Assembly: GCA_006227875.1 (NCBI GenBank)
Contig: SBFI01000054.1
Span: 1 to 16,685, forward strand
DNA: 16,685 nucleotides
Source of the DNA: Acidobacteriota bacterium
GTDB lineage: Bacteria; Acidobacteriota; Thermoanaerobaculia; Multivoradales; JAHEKO01
Direction of reading: 5' to 3'
In this document: one piece after another, positions 1 to 6,244 of the stretch
Position numbering within the stretch: the first letter of the stretch is position 1
Layout: the number at the start of each line of letters is the position of its first letter
The notes under the pieces: generated by a model
Seen by the model: only the letters and a program-made list of their open reading frames with translations
Database searches by the model: none
What the model was told of the DNA's origin: nothing
Translations under genes and position numbers: made by a program

Positions 1-603
1 GACCACAGCATCTATCACACCGACGCTCGCGCCGTGACTTGGCACGACGCTGACGACCATTCGGCGGTGACGCCTGGTGACATCGGTGCGGCCCCAGCAG
101 CGGAGGGGGTAACCAATGGTGATAGCCACGACCATGCTGGCGGTGATGGCGCTCAGATTGACCACGGTGGCCTGGGTGGCCTGGCGGATGATGACCACAC
201 CAACTATCACACGGATGCCAGAGCCACCACCTGGCACGACGCCGACGATCATTCCGGCCTAGTTCATGTGCTGGCGACGTTCACCGAGCTGGGCGAGCTG
301 ACGGAAAAGACAGGAACGGTGGAGTGGCCGCTGCCGTATGACTGCACGATCACTGAGGTCAAGCTGCGGGTGTCTACTGCGCCGACCGGGCAGGCGATCG
401 TTGTCGATGTGAACGTGGACGGGACCACGATCGACACCGGCACCAAGCCGCAGATCGCGGCATCATCGCAGTCAGGCACGGACACGACCTTCACCGACGC
501 TTCGCACCTGGAGGATCAGGTGGTGTCGATAGACATAGATCAGATCGGCTCTGGCACTGTCGGATCGGATCTGGTGGTTGTCGTTATGGGAACGAGGGAT
601 TGA
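1..603 (+). CDS. Tail-fibre-like virion protein, 5'-truncated by window edge
   Basis: The frame is open from base 1, so the start lies outside the window and 200 residues are visible. The first ~85 residues are rich in Asp, His and Gly and carry two copies of a 17-residue unit, YHTDARA-(V/T)-TWHDADDHS (bases 13-63 and 205-255), separated by a HDHAGGDGAQIDHGGL-type linker. Linkers of this kind are familiar from phage tail fibres and other virion appendages. The C-terminal ~115 residues (from LVHVLATF) look like an all-beta domain, with GTVEWPLPYDCTITEV, then APTGQAIVVDVNVDGTTI, and end in a VGSDLVVVVMG strand, a pattern I know from C-termini of phage structural proteins. It is followed closely by other plus-strand tail and lysis genes. 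A role in adsorption is inferred from the fold type and context only. Confidence 0.75.
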   Translation, partial: DHSIYHTDARAVTWHDADDHSAVTPGDIGAAPAAEGVTNGDSHDHAGGDGAQIDHGGLGGLADDDHTNYHTDARATTWHDADDHSGLVHVLATFTELGELTEKTGTVEWPLPYDCTITEVKLRVSTAPTGQAIVVDVNVDGTTIDTGTKPQIAASSQSGTDTTFTDASHLEDQVVSIDIDQIGSGTVGSDLVVVVMGTRD

Positions 604-604
604 T

Positions 605-949
605 ATGAGCATGAGAACGGCGATTCGCAACTGGCTCTTGGCTGAGCCCAAGACCCACGACGGCCCATGTCCGTGCGGCAAGCACAATCAAACGGGCGTG
701 GCTCGCGAGTCGGGCCAGACCCTGGCTTCGGACGGCCCCGATCCCCGCAACAAGGGACTCCGGTTCACCGAGAAGCGGATCGTGTCTGACGGGCGGTGGT
801 TGATGCTCGTTTTTGACGGCTCCACCGACTACTTGCTGGGTGCCTTCCTGGGCGACAGCTACCCGGAGGTTCGAGAAGAGGCCGACTCCTTCGCCTATGA
901 CTGGCAACTCAAGCGCGAACTGAAGATGCGAGGCCATGGCAACAGTTGA
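605..949 (+). CDS. Hypothetical protein, 114 aa
   Basis: I do not recognise a family. The ATG at 605 is chosen because GAGG lies about eight bases upstream; a TTG at 578 would extend the frame but overlaps the previous gene. The N-terminus has a short CPCGKHN motif (Cys-Pro-Cys) in a Gly/Pro-rich stretch. A compact part follows with alternating strands (RWLMLVFDGSTDYLLGAFLG) and a charged C-terminal helix (REEADSFAYDWQLKRELKMRG). It lies between two tail-type genes and overlaps the next one by 14 bases, so it is probably co-translated with the tail module. There is no signal peptide or membrane segment. Confidence 0.6.
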   Translation: MSMRTAIRNWLLAEPKTHDGPCPCGKHNQTGVARESGQTLASDGPDPRNKGLRFTEKRIVSDGRWLMLVFDGSTDYLLGAFLGDSYPEVREEADSFAYDWQLKRELKMRGHGNS

Positions 950-2381
950 TACGTCCACGACCAATGATGCGATCCAGTCCGACTCATATGCGTATGCGTC
1001 GAACGGGGTCAAGTGGGTGGCCTATGACAACGGGTCGAACATCGAGCTGGAGTACGACTCGGGGAGCGGCTGGACTTCAGACGGCACCGTAGGTTCGGCT
1101 GGCAAGCAAGCCAACCTGTTCATCGACGAGGACGACTACGCGCATCTGGTCATGTACGACAGTGGCCGGATCGACTATTACCGAGGCACTCCCAACGGCG
1201 GGATAACGAGCTGGACCTGGGCCGGGCCGACCGCCATCGAGGTGTCGGACAACGTCGAGCACAACCCGCGGGTGGTAGCCCACTCGGAAGGCACCGGCTG
1301 GAAGGCCCATGTGATCTGGGGGGCCAAGGATCAAGACTACTGGGAGACCGGAACGTGGTGGTATCGACGCAAGTGTGACCACCCTTCGGGTGGTCACGCC
1401 CACCTACACACCCGTACCTGTGGTGGCTGGACGACCGGCACCCCGGCAGGCTGCTCGGGGTTCGGCAGCCACTCCCACTACAACACGGACAGCACCTGCG
1501 GTCCCTCCTGTGAGTCCTGGCCCAACAACGGCAACCCTCAGACCTGCAACTACACGCTGCTGACGAGCCACAACCACGGCGTCACCGATGCTGGCACCGA
1601 CAGTTACTACGAGGTAACCGACTCGGGTTGGGACTATTACAACCGCGTCTATTACCAGCGCGTTGACATCACTTCGGGCCAGGTAGTCAGCCTGGACGGC
1701 AGCGCCTTTCTGGTAGCCCAACAGACCAACTACGACGAGTCGCACCCCTTCATCGACTTCGCCCACAGCGGCGACGGCAAGACGCCCCTGACCAACCGGC
1801 ATGTCTATGTCGGGTGGAACAACAAGAGCGGAGAGACCGTCTATCGCCGCCTCGAGTATTCGGCTGGACCGAGCTGGGCGTGGGACTCCCCCATCAATAT
1901 CGACACCGGCAACAGCCAGGGCTACGCGGTGGGCGGATGGAACGGCAACGACTTCGTGATCTTCTGTCGCAACCCTGGGGCCACCAACAACATCGAGGGG
2001 TGGCGGATCGACGGCAGCCTTGAGTCACCTACGCCCGTCCAATACGCCAGCATCGCCAACATGAGCGGCACGGTGGTCGGCCACGCGGTCGCCCTGGTCA
2101 ACGACACGGTCTACCTCTTCGGGATCGACGGAACGGATGGCGACCTGGAGCTGAACGTCTACGACGGATCATGGTCGGGCTGGACAACCCTGGTGACGAG
2201 CACCTTGACCGGCCTCGCCAACCGCAACTGCGTCGGGACGAACAAGCACCCGACCGACGGCACCGCTCAGATCTTCTATCTCGATGGTACGGGCTCGCCC
2301 TACAACCTCGACATCTACGACCACGTTTACCAGGAGGCCGGGGCCGGTGTCGGCGTCGGCTTCATACCGATCGGTGGATGA
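936..2381 (+). CDS. Tail-associated beta-propeller-like protein with Cys/His-rich insert
   Basis: 481 residues. The sequence consists of short beta-strand blocks with recurring aromatic, Gly and Asp-rich turns (KWVAYDNGSNIELEYD, ANLFIDEDDYAHLVMYDSG, RHVYVGWNNKSGETVYRRLEY, DTVYLFGIDGTDGDLELNVYDG). This pattern fits a BNR/sialidase-like propeller or related receptor-binding fold. Residues ~145-214 interrupt it with a Cys/His-rich segment holding six cysteines (147, 162, 173, 188, 192, 204) and about eight histidines. The C-terminus is Gly-rich (GAGVGVGFIPIGG). Its position between a fibre-like gene and the lysis genes fits a tail appendage or glycan-binding protein. No catalytic sialidase motif is clear, so I make no enzymatic claim. 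Confidence 0.65.
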   Translation: MATVDTSTTNDAIQSDSYAYASNGVKWVAYDNGSNIELEYDSGSGWTSDGTVGSAGKQANLFIDEDDYAHLVMYDSGRIDYYRGTPNGGITSWTWAGPTAIEVSDNVEHNPRVVAHSEGTGWKAHVIWGAKDQDYWETGTWWYRRKCDHPSGGHAHLHTRTCGGWTTGTPAGCSGFGSHSHYNTDSTCGPSCESWPNNGNPQTCNYTLLTSHNHGVTDAGTDSYYEVTDSGWDYYNRVYYQRVDITSGQVVSLDGSAFLVAQQTNYDESHPFIDFAHSGDGKTPLTNRHVYVGWNNKSGETVYRRLEYSAGPSWAWDSPINIDTGNSQGYAVGGWNGNDFVIFCRNPGATNNIEGWRIDGSLESPTPVQYASIANMSGTVVGHAVALVNDTVYLFGIDGTDGDLELNVYDGSWSGWTTLVTSTLTGLANRNCVGTNKHPTDGTAQIFYLDGTGSPYNLDIYDHVYQEAGAGVGVGFIPIGG

Positions 2382-2839
2382 TGCCTGAGCGACGAGAGGA
2401 CGATCATATTGACCCGGTCACGGGAATACCCCTCAGCGCTGCTCACCAGGCGATCTACGAGCATCTCGATGATTGCAAGGAGGAGCTGATCGAACATCAC
2501 GACAAGATGCTTGAGGAGTTCGAGAAGAAGCACATAGACGACCGGCACCATCCGGCAATGACCGATATGTTCCCCGGTCAGACCCCGGAGAAGATCGTCC
2601 GGTCGCTGGTCGATATGTCCAACGACTTCAATACTCTGGCCGACACGGTGCTTGGTACTCGACGGACACCGTTCGAGGGTGGTGGCCGCAACGACGACGG
2701 TTGGGACCACAAGATCGAGGACTTGTACGCCAAGCTCGGCAACGGACAGCCGGTCAAGATCAAGCTGCCACCGGCACTATGGGCGGCGATCATCTCCACG
2801 GTCGGCCTGGTCATAGTAGAAATCATCCAGCACCTATGA
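2378..2839 (+). CDS. C-terminally anchored membrane protein in lysis cassette
   Basis: 153 residues from the ATG at 2378; a second ATG at 2381 is equally possible, and both overlap the previous stop codon. The N-terminal half is charged and helical (HLDDCKEELIEHHDKMLEEF), probably coiled coil. A second amphipathic part around residues 65-120 ends in KIEDLYAKLGNG. A single hydrophobic segment at residues ~131-150 (PPALWAAIISTVGLVIVEII) ends three residues before the C-terminus, giving a tail-anchored layout. The endolysin start overlaps its stop as ATGA. Soluble coiled coil plus C-terminal anchor beside an endolysin recalls XhlA-type or other holin-accessory proteins, but no family signature is clear. 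Confidence 0.65.
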   Translation: MMPERREDDHIDPVTGIPLSAAHQAIYEHLDDCKEELIEHHDKMLEEFEKKHIDDRHHPAMTDMFPGQTPEKIVRSLVDMSNDFNTLADTVLGTRRTPFEGGGRNDDGWDHKIEDLYAKLGNGQPVKIKLPPALWAAIISTVGLVIVEIIQHL

Positions 2840-3492
2840 GGTGGCGTACCTCGGGCGTGTCGTGGCGGTTGGCCGAGTCCCTGGTTGCGCTGGCTCAACA
2901 GCTCGATGCGATCTGGCCGCAAGGTGGGCCGGCGGATGGCACGATCGGAGACACCGCGCACGCAGCTCGCCGGTCAGACCACAACCCCAACGATCAGGGG
3001 GTGGTGACGGCGCTGGACATGGACGAGGTGGTGGAGGGCCGGGGCGCGGCCCTGGTGTCGGCCCTGGTCGCGGCCCGCGATCCGCGCGTCAAATACATCA
3101 TTCACGAGCAGCAAATGTGGCGCTCCTATGCGCGGGCAGGGACCGTACCCTGGGAGCCATCGCCATACACAGGCACCAACCCGCACGCCAATCATGTGCA
3201 TATCAGCGTGTCGGGGCTCGTCATTCGCTATGACGATTCGAGCGCCTGGAACCTAACCGGACTGAACAGTGGAGGAGGAGATCCGATGGCATCTATATCA
3301 GTGGAGGAGTGGCAGAGCATCCTCAACGCCGCGGGCGTGACCGACATCAACAACAACCCATTGGTGGAGGACGGGCTCTACGGACCCAAGACTCGCTCCG
3401 CCCTGGTCAAGATGGCCGAAGGCACCCCCGCTGGAGCGCACCACCACAACGAACTTTACGCGGCAAGGGACCATCCACACCGGATCGTATAA
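2836..3492 (+). CDS. Endolysin: M15-like zinc peptidase plus peptidoglycan-binding domain
   Basis: 218 residues, starting in a 4-base ATGA overlap with the membrane-protein gene. The catalytic domain (~1-145) shows the M15/VanY-like metal site: RRSDHNP (His49), TALDMD (Asp61) and ANHVHIS (His120, His122). Such enzymes cleave peptide bonds of peptidoglycan. After a Ser/Gly linker (LNSGGGDP), residues ~153-195 form a peptidoglycan-binding type-1 repeat, with SVEEWQSILNAAGV and the typical DGLYGPKTRSAL. No signal peptide is visible, so release would depend on the holin encoded just downstream. The C-terminus has a His-rich stretch (AHHHNELYAARDHPH). An internal ATG at residue 151 has a very strong Shine-Dalgarno sequence (separate entry). 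The exact bond cleaved cannot be told from sequence. Confidence 0.88.
   Translation: MRWRTSGVSWRLAESLVALAQQLDAIWPQGGPADGTIGDTAHAARRSDHNPNDQGVVTALDMDEVVEGRGAALVSALVAARDPRVKYIIHEQQMWRSYARAGTVPWEPSPYTGTNPHANHVHISVSGLVIRYDDSSAWNLTGLNSGGGDPMASISVEEWQSILNAAGVTDINNNPLVEDGLYGPKTRSALVKMAEGTPAGAHHHNELYAARDHPHRIV
3271..3288 (+). promoter_or_regulatory. Internal ribosome-binding site and start inside endolysin gene
   Basis: GGAGGAGGAG (3271-3280) lies five bases before an in-frame ATG (3286-3288, Met151). Initiation here would yield a ~68-residue protein comprising only the cell-wall-binding repeat. The motif sits at the domain linker. It is a stronger Shine-Dalgarno match than anything before the full-length start. 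Confidence 0.6.
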
Positions 3493-3501
3493 GGAGGACC
3501 A

Positions 3502-3693
3502 ATGTTCGAGAACCTGTCACTGCAAGGATTCACCTGGCCGCGCGAGCCGGTGGTCTACCTGGCCCTATTGGCAGCGATTCTGTCCGCAGCCGCGTCGGCC
3601 CTCCAGGGCGACGTTACTTGGTGGAATGCCGCGGAGTCCGTCTGGATTCTCATTCTCGGGTTCATTGCCCGCGGCAAGGTGTCGCCGGTTTAG
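3502..3693 (+). CDS. Holin candidate, two membrane segments
   Basis: 63 residues, with AAGGAGG about seven bases before the ATG and nine bases after the endolysin stop. Two hydrophobic segments are visible: residues ~17-35 (VVYLALLAAILSAAASAL) and ~42-57 (SVWILILGFIA), joined by a short polar loop (QGDVTWW). The tail is short and basic (RGKVSPV). Size, topology and position directly after the endolysin fit a small holin that forms the lesion releasing the endolysin. Holins are too diverse to assign by sequence alone. The last four bases overlap the end of a minus-strand gene. Confidence 0.7.
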   Translation: MFENLSLQGFTWPREPVVYLALLAAILSAAASALQGDVTWWNAAESVWILILGFIARGKVSPV

Positions 3694-3794
3694 AAGGGCA
3701 GCCAGGAGAAGAAGCCCCACCAGAACACGACGACCCAGGTGACCGCCAGGATCGCAGCGGCATAGCCCAGGCATCCGACCTTGCGCTTGCTCAT
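3690..3794 (-). CDS. 34-residue single-span membrane peptide
   Basis: The frame encodes MSKRKVGCLG, then a hydrophobic stretch (YAAAILAVTWVVVFWWGFF) ending SWLPF. A basic N-terminus followed by one membrane span suggests an N-in peptide. The start overlaps the stop of the transglycosylase-like gene as ATGA, and AAAGGTAGGG lies just upstream. The stop overlaps the holin gene's end by four bases on the other strand. Coupling to a wall-degrading enzyme and position beside the lysis cassette suggest a lysis accessory role (antiholin, spanin-like or pinholin-like). That is inference. It is below the usual length cut-off for gene callers. Confidence 0.6.
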   Translation of the reverse strand: MSKRKVGCLGYAAAILAVTWVVVFWWGFFSWLPF

Positions 3795-4276
3795 AGCCCT
3801 ACCTTTCGTGTGCATGTCCAATGGCCCTTGCCGAAGTCGGGGCTGTAATACATAAACGCTGCGACCGCGGTGTTGATCTCGGGATTCCAGATGTCACCAC
3901 CGGGATAGCCCGCCAGCTCGGAGCGGTAGGCCCAATACTCGGGCCGATGCTGGAACCAGCCGATCTCCCCGACCGCGCCGACAGCGTTGATATCCCACGA
4001 TGATTCGCAGAAGCCGACGAGGCGCGCCCAGGTCAGTCCCTCCTCGGTGGGGAAGTAGGTACGGAGGATCGCGTCAACCGTCTCAGGCGGGTAGTGGTAG
4101 TTGTCGGGGAACGGGGAGGCTTGGGCGACGAGCACGATTGGTGCCGGCGCGGGTCTGGCCTGCTTCAACTCCTCGACGTACGCGGTCTCATCGGGATGGG
4201 GTTCGGCCACCACCGGCACCTCGCCAGGAGTGATGACGAGGGACGCGATGGCGGCCATGAGAATGTGGGGGAACAT
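3791..4276 (-). CDS. Exported lysozyme/transglycosylase-like (SLT-type) protein
   Basis: 161 residues. The N-terminus (MFPHILMAAIASLVITPGEVPVVA) resembles a signal peptide or anchor, though it lacks basic residues. A Pro/Ala linker follows (~41-55). Residues ~83-150 resemble the lysozyme-like SLT fold: ARLVGFCESSWDINAVG, with Glu91 the likely catalytic acid, then GEIGWFQH and the helix INTAVAAFMYY, ending in GHWTC. Such enzymes cleave the glycan strand of peptidoglycan. It is on the strand opposite the endolysin and holin, near the end of the early block, so it is probably expressed at a different time. Its stop is coupled to the 34-residue membrane peptide. The fold call is good; the activity is inferred. 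Confidence 0.72.
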   Translation of the reverse strand: MFPHILMAAIASLVITPGEVPVVAEPHPDETAYVEELKQARPAPAPIVLVAQASPFPDNYHYPPETVDAILRTYFPTEEGLTWARLVGFCESSWDINAVGAVGEIGWFQHRPEYWAYRSELAGYPGGDIWNPEINTAVAAFMYYSPDFGKGHWTCTRKVGL

Positions 4277-4280
4277 CCCG

Positions 4281-4571
4281 TCAGTCTACGGGATCGGCGG
4301 TCAGGGTTGCTTGCACCAGCTCCATCTGGCTCGGCCTCCACACCGACCAGTCGCCGCCGCCAGCCATCAGCGCGCCGCCCCACTTGAGCTGCGCTTGGGT
4401 CAGCATTCCCTTCTCGGACTTGATCTCACGGAACAGCAGGCGGTTGCGCCCCACGATCACCAGATCGGGGAAGCCCGGCTCTGATCCCCGAGAGTCGAGA
4501 GTGTGATAGGTCAGGTAGCCGAGGTAGTGGGCCAGCTCGACGACGTTGGCCTGAAACTGCTTCTCGTTCAT
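4281..4571 (-). CDS. VRR-NUC-type nuclease
   Basis: 96 residues, close to the minimal length of stand-alone VRR-NUC proteins. The PD-(D/E)xK core is visible: SEPGFPDLVIVG (Asp36), LLFREIKSEKG (Glu49 and Lys51), then LTQAQLKWGGAL and a terminal VWRPSQM strand-helix typical of the family. These nucleases act on branched DNA or act as Holliday-junction resolvases, here most likely in phage recombination or in trimming replication intermediates. The start overlaps the upstream wHTH gene by four bases (ATGA), with GAGGAGGTG about ten bases upstream. It shares the block with a RecT homologue, which fits a recombination role. Confidence 0.85.
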   Translation of the reverse strand: MNEKQFQANVVELAHYLGYLTYHTLDSRGSEPGFPDLVIVGRNRLLFREIKSEKGMLTQAQLKWGGALMAGGGDWSVWRPSQMELVQATLTADPVD

Positions 4572-5014
4572 GGGCGCGGCACCTCCTCGTTCCAGGTCAG
4601 CCGGTACTCGAACATGCCGGGAACGTCAGTCCGCCGACGATCGACGGTGTGTCCACCGAAGCGGGCCTTGCGGAAGTCACGCAATCGGGCCGACACCGAG
4701 GCAATCGGGATCGAGCGATTCGCTCCGTAATAGATCGCCCTGGTTGAGATGCGCTCCAGCGTGTACCAGCCACCGTCAGCGATCACGTTATAGATGACCT
4801 TCATCTGCTTGTTGAGGCGAACCTCGTCCTTCTCCGGGTCGAAGGTGTCACCGTCCCTCGGACCCTTGAGGTCCTCGTTCACCGGGACGATCTTGGCGAG
4901 GTAGCAAGAGTCGTTGCACTCGCCGTGTATGCCTCCTATCTCATAGAAGCCTCCGCTCCCATAGAGCCGGTGCCAGTGGACGGTTGCCAGCGTGGGCCTA
5001 AGTATCGGTGTCAT
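4568..5014 (-). CDS. Winged-helix DNA-binding protein
   Basis: 148 residues from the ATG at 5014, chosen for the GGAGAGGAGGAGG sequence just upstream; the frame extends further without a ribosome-binding site. The N-terminal ~60 residues hold a beta-rich part with CNDSC. Residues ~66-141 look like a winged helix: KQMKVIYNVIADGGWYTLER, then SIPIASVSARLRDFRKARFG, and a wing GHTVDRRRTDVPGMFEYRL. The ASVSARLRDLRK-type recognition helix followed by a Gly-His-x-Val wing is common in small phage DNA-binding proteins. It overlaps neighbours on both sides. The DNA target is unknown. Confidence 0.7.
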   Translation of the reverse strand: MTPILRPTLATVHWHRLYGSGGFYEIGGIHGECNDSCYLAKIVPVNEDLKGPRDGDTFDPEKDEVRLNKQMKVIYNVIADGGWYTLERISTRAIYYGANRSIPIASVSARLRDFRKARFGGHTVDRRRTDVPGMFEYRLTWNEEVPRP

Positions 5015-5276
5015 CGTCCTCCTCCTCTCCAGGGCCGAACATGGAGCTGAGCAGCTCATGCTCTGCCCGAACGTCTATCGCCTTGGCGAACCCTGCGATC
5101 TCCCAGGGCAGGATGTCGGCACCGAGATCGAGGACCGCCACCTGTCGGCGGGGCCGGTCGTCGATCAGCACCTCCATCACCAGTAGTCCTTTGATGATAT
5201 GAACTGTCTGCCCTTCGTCGGCATACAGGTCATTCACTAGGTCGCTGATCTGTTGGTAGAACTCATGTCGTTTCAT
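4998..5276 (-). CDS. Hypothetical acidic-tailed protein, 92 aa
   Basis: I do not recognise it. GGAG lies seven bases before the ATG. The middle forms alternating strands (TVHIIKGLLVMEVLIDD, RQVAVLDLGADI). The C-terminus is strongly acidic (GPGEEEDDDTDT) and overlaps the next gene's ribosome-binding site and start by 17 bases. It is the first gene after a 321-base gap, so it may head its own transcript together with the wHTH, nuclease, transglycosylase-like and membrane-peptide genes. Confidence 0.6.
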   Translation of the reverse strand: MKRHEFYQQISDLVNDLYADEGQTVHIIKGLLVMEVLIDDRPRRQVAVLDLGADILPWEIAGFAKAIDVRAEHELLSSMFGPGEEEDDDTDT

Positions 5277-5597
5277 TCAATCTCCGATCGTTGGTGTTCG
5301 TTGTCACCGCCGAGCCTTCTGAGGCGAAGGCGGAACGGCGAAGCCGAAAAGAAGAGCGCGCGCGCCCCATATGTGTTGGGGGCCAGGAGGGCAGCTACTC
5401 GATAGCCAAGCTGCCAGCTCACCGTTGCGTGAAGGGGTCCTATCCTCCGCTCATCCTTCTCAGGCGCGGCGAGACTTCGCTAAGGCCTGTGGTTCAGGGG
5501 GGATTCGGTGTATGATTCACACGTTCCTTTCTTTCGACCGTCTGGAACCTAGCAGATGGGGAGCGGTCCTGTTGCCGCTCCCCCTGCTTATGCTTCT
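5277..5597. other. Gene-free interval with hairpin and dyad
   Basis: I see no convincing gene here on either strand. The left end of the minus-strand gene at 5598 is followed by a strong hairpin (5551-5588, separate entry). A small dyad, GTGT-ATGATTC-ACAC, lies near 5508-5523 and could be an operator. I could not find a clear -35/-10 pair for the minus-strand genes that begin at 5276. The interval also holds short GGC/GCC-rich inverted repeats near 5320-5345. Confidence 0.5.
5551..5588 (-). terminator. Strong hairpin downstream of gene 5598-5801
   Basis: Arms GGGGAGCGG (5558-5566) and CCGCTCCCC (5575-5583) enclose an eight-base loop. A further AGCAG/CTGCT pairing (5551-5555 with 5584-5588) extends the stem. 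It begins nine bases past the stop codon at 5598. There is no T-run on the minus strand, so it is either a U-less terminator or an RNA-stabilising end. Confidence 0.6.
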
Positions 5598-5801
5598 TCA
5601 GTGCGTATACCGGGAGAGCTGCTCGTTGATGATCGCCTCTCGGACCAGGGCCACCACCTGGTCGCCGCTCATGTCTCTGAGGATTGTCTCCTCGGGATGA
5701 GTGAGGACATCCTTGGCAGTCACCTTGCCGTCCGTTACGTCCTCAAGGGTTTCAGCCAGCCGTCCCAGCAGCGTCGCCTTCGTCCATGCTCTGTTCGCCA
5801 T
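5598..5801 (-). CDS. Hypothetical helical protein, 67 aa
   Basis: AAGGAGG lies seven bases before the ATG. The short protein is mostly helical and charged (TKATLLGRLAETLEDVTDGK, DMSGDQVVALVREAIINEQL). It has no cysteines, membrane segment or motif I recognise. It overlaps the upstream gene by 50 bases, in a different frame. It is the last gene before the 5551-5588 hairpin, so it ends a transcription unit that includes the RecT homologue. Confidence 0.6.
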   Translation of the reverse strand: MANRAWTKATLLGRLAETLEDVTDGKVTAKDVLTHPEETILRDMSGDQVVALVREAIINEQLSRYTH

Positions 5802-6093
5802 TCGCTTCCTCCTTCACTATCCGGTCCAGTGCGTCGGTCAGGCCCGCGGCTACCACCGTGGACCTGTATGCCATCTCTGCTTCGAGCGAGCCTCGCGGCA
5901 CCAGCTCCCTCGGGTCCGATCCGCACGGCCACTTCGATACCCCGCCGCCGTAGCGGCACTCACAGCGATCGCAGCGATAGCCGCCCTCGCCTCGGTACCA
6001 GTCGTGGGTAGCCAGGTTGCGGACCAGCTCGTCCTTGCTGCCATCGAAGGGCTTGGGGATGTTGATGTAGTCCTCCAGGTTGCTGTCGGTCAT
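5752..6093 (-). CDS. Hypothetical protein with Cys-rich zinc-ribbon-like motif, 113 aa
   Basis: The ATG at 6093 is chosen for the ATGA overlap with the upstream ribbon-helix-helix gene and GGTGGAG just before it. The middle contains YRCDRCECRYGGGVSKWPCG (CxxC-x-C then C), suggesting a metal-binding knuckle. The N-terminus resembles an interaction segment (IPKPFDGSKDELVRNLATHD). The C-terminus is helical and ends in low-complexity sequence (MDEGDAAGTAG) overlapping the next gene. No family is recognised. Confidence 0.6.
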   Translation of the reverse strand: MTDSNLEDYINIPKPFDGSKDELVRNLATHDWYRGEGGYRCDRCECRYGGGVSKWPCGSDPRELVPRGSLEAEMAYRSTVVAAGLTDALDRIVKEEANGEQSMDEGDAAGTAG

Positions 6094-6236
6094 TTCTCCA
6101 CCCGCTTCAGCCAGCTCTCCACCAGCTTGCGTAGCTGAGCGCTCATGGTGGTGTCCGCTTTGGCGCACGCCACCTTGAACCGGCGTCGTAGCTCGTCGGG
6201 TACTTGTGCGTTGATCCAGGCGAGTTCTTCCGCCAT
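6090..6236 (-). CDS. Ribbon-helix-helix (Arc/CopG-like) regulator, 48 aa
   Basis: The start at 6236 has AGGAGGC four bases upstream; longer versions of the frame lack a ribosome-binding site. The 48 residues fit a minimal ribbon-helix-helix fold: a short strand (WINAQVP), helix A (DELRRRFKVACAKADTTM) and helix B (SAQLRKLVESWLKRVEK). Proteins of this type bind DNA as dimers and usually regulate transcription. It lies immediately after the RecT gene (8-base gap) and is coupled to the next gene by ATGA. Its operator is unknown. Confidence 0.75.
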   Translation of the reverse strand: MAEELAWINAQVPDELRRRFKVACAKADTTMSAQLRKLVESWLKRVEK

Positions 6237-6244
6237 CGTGCCTC

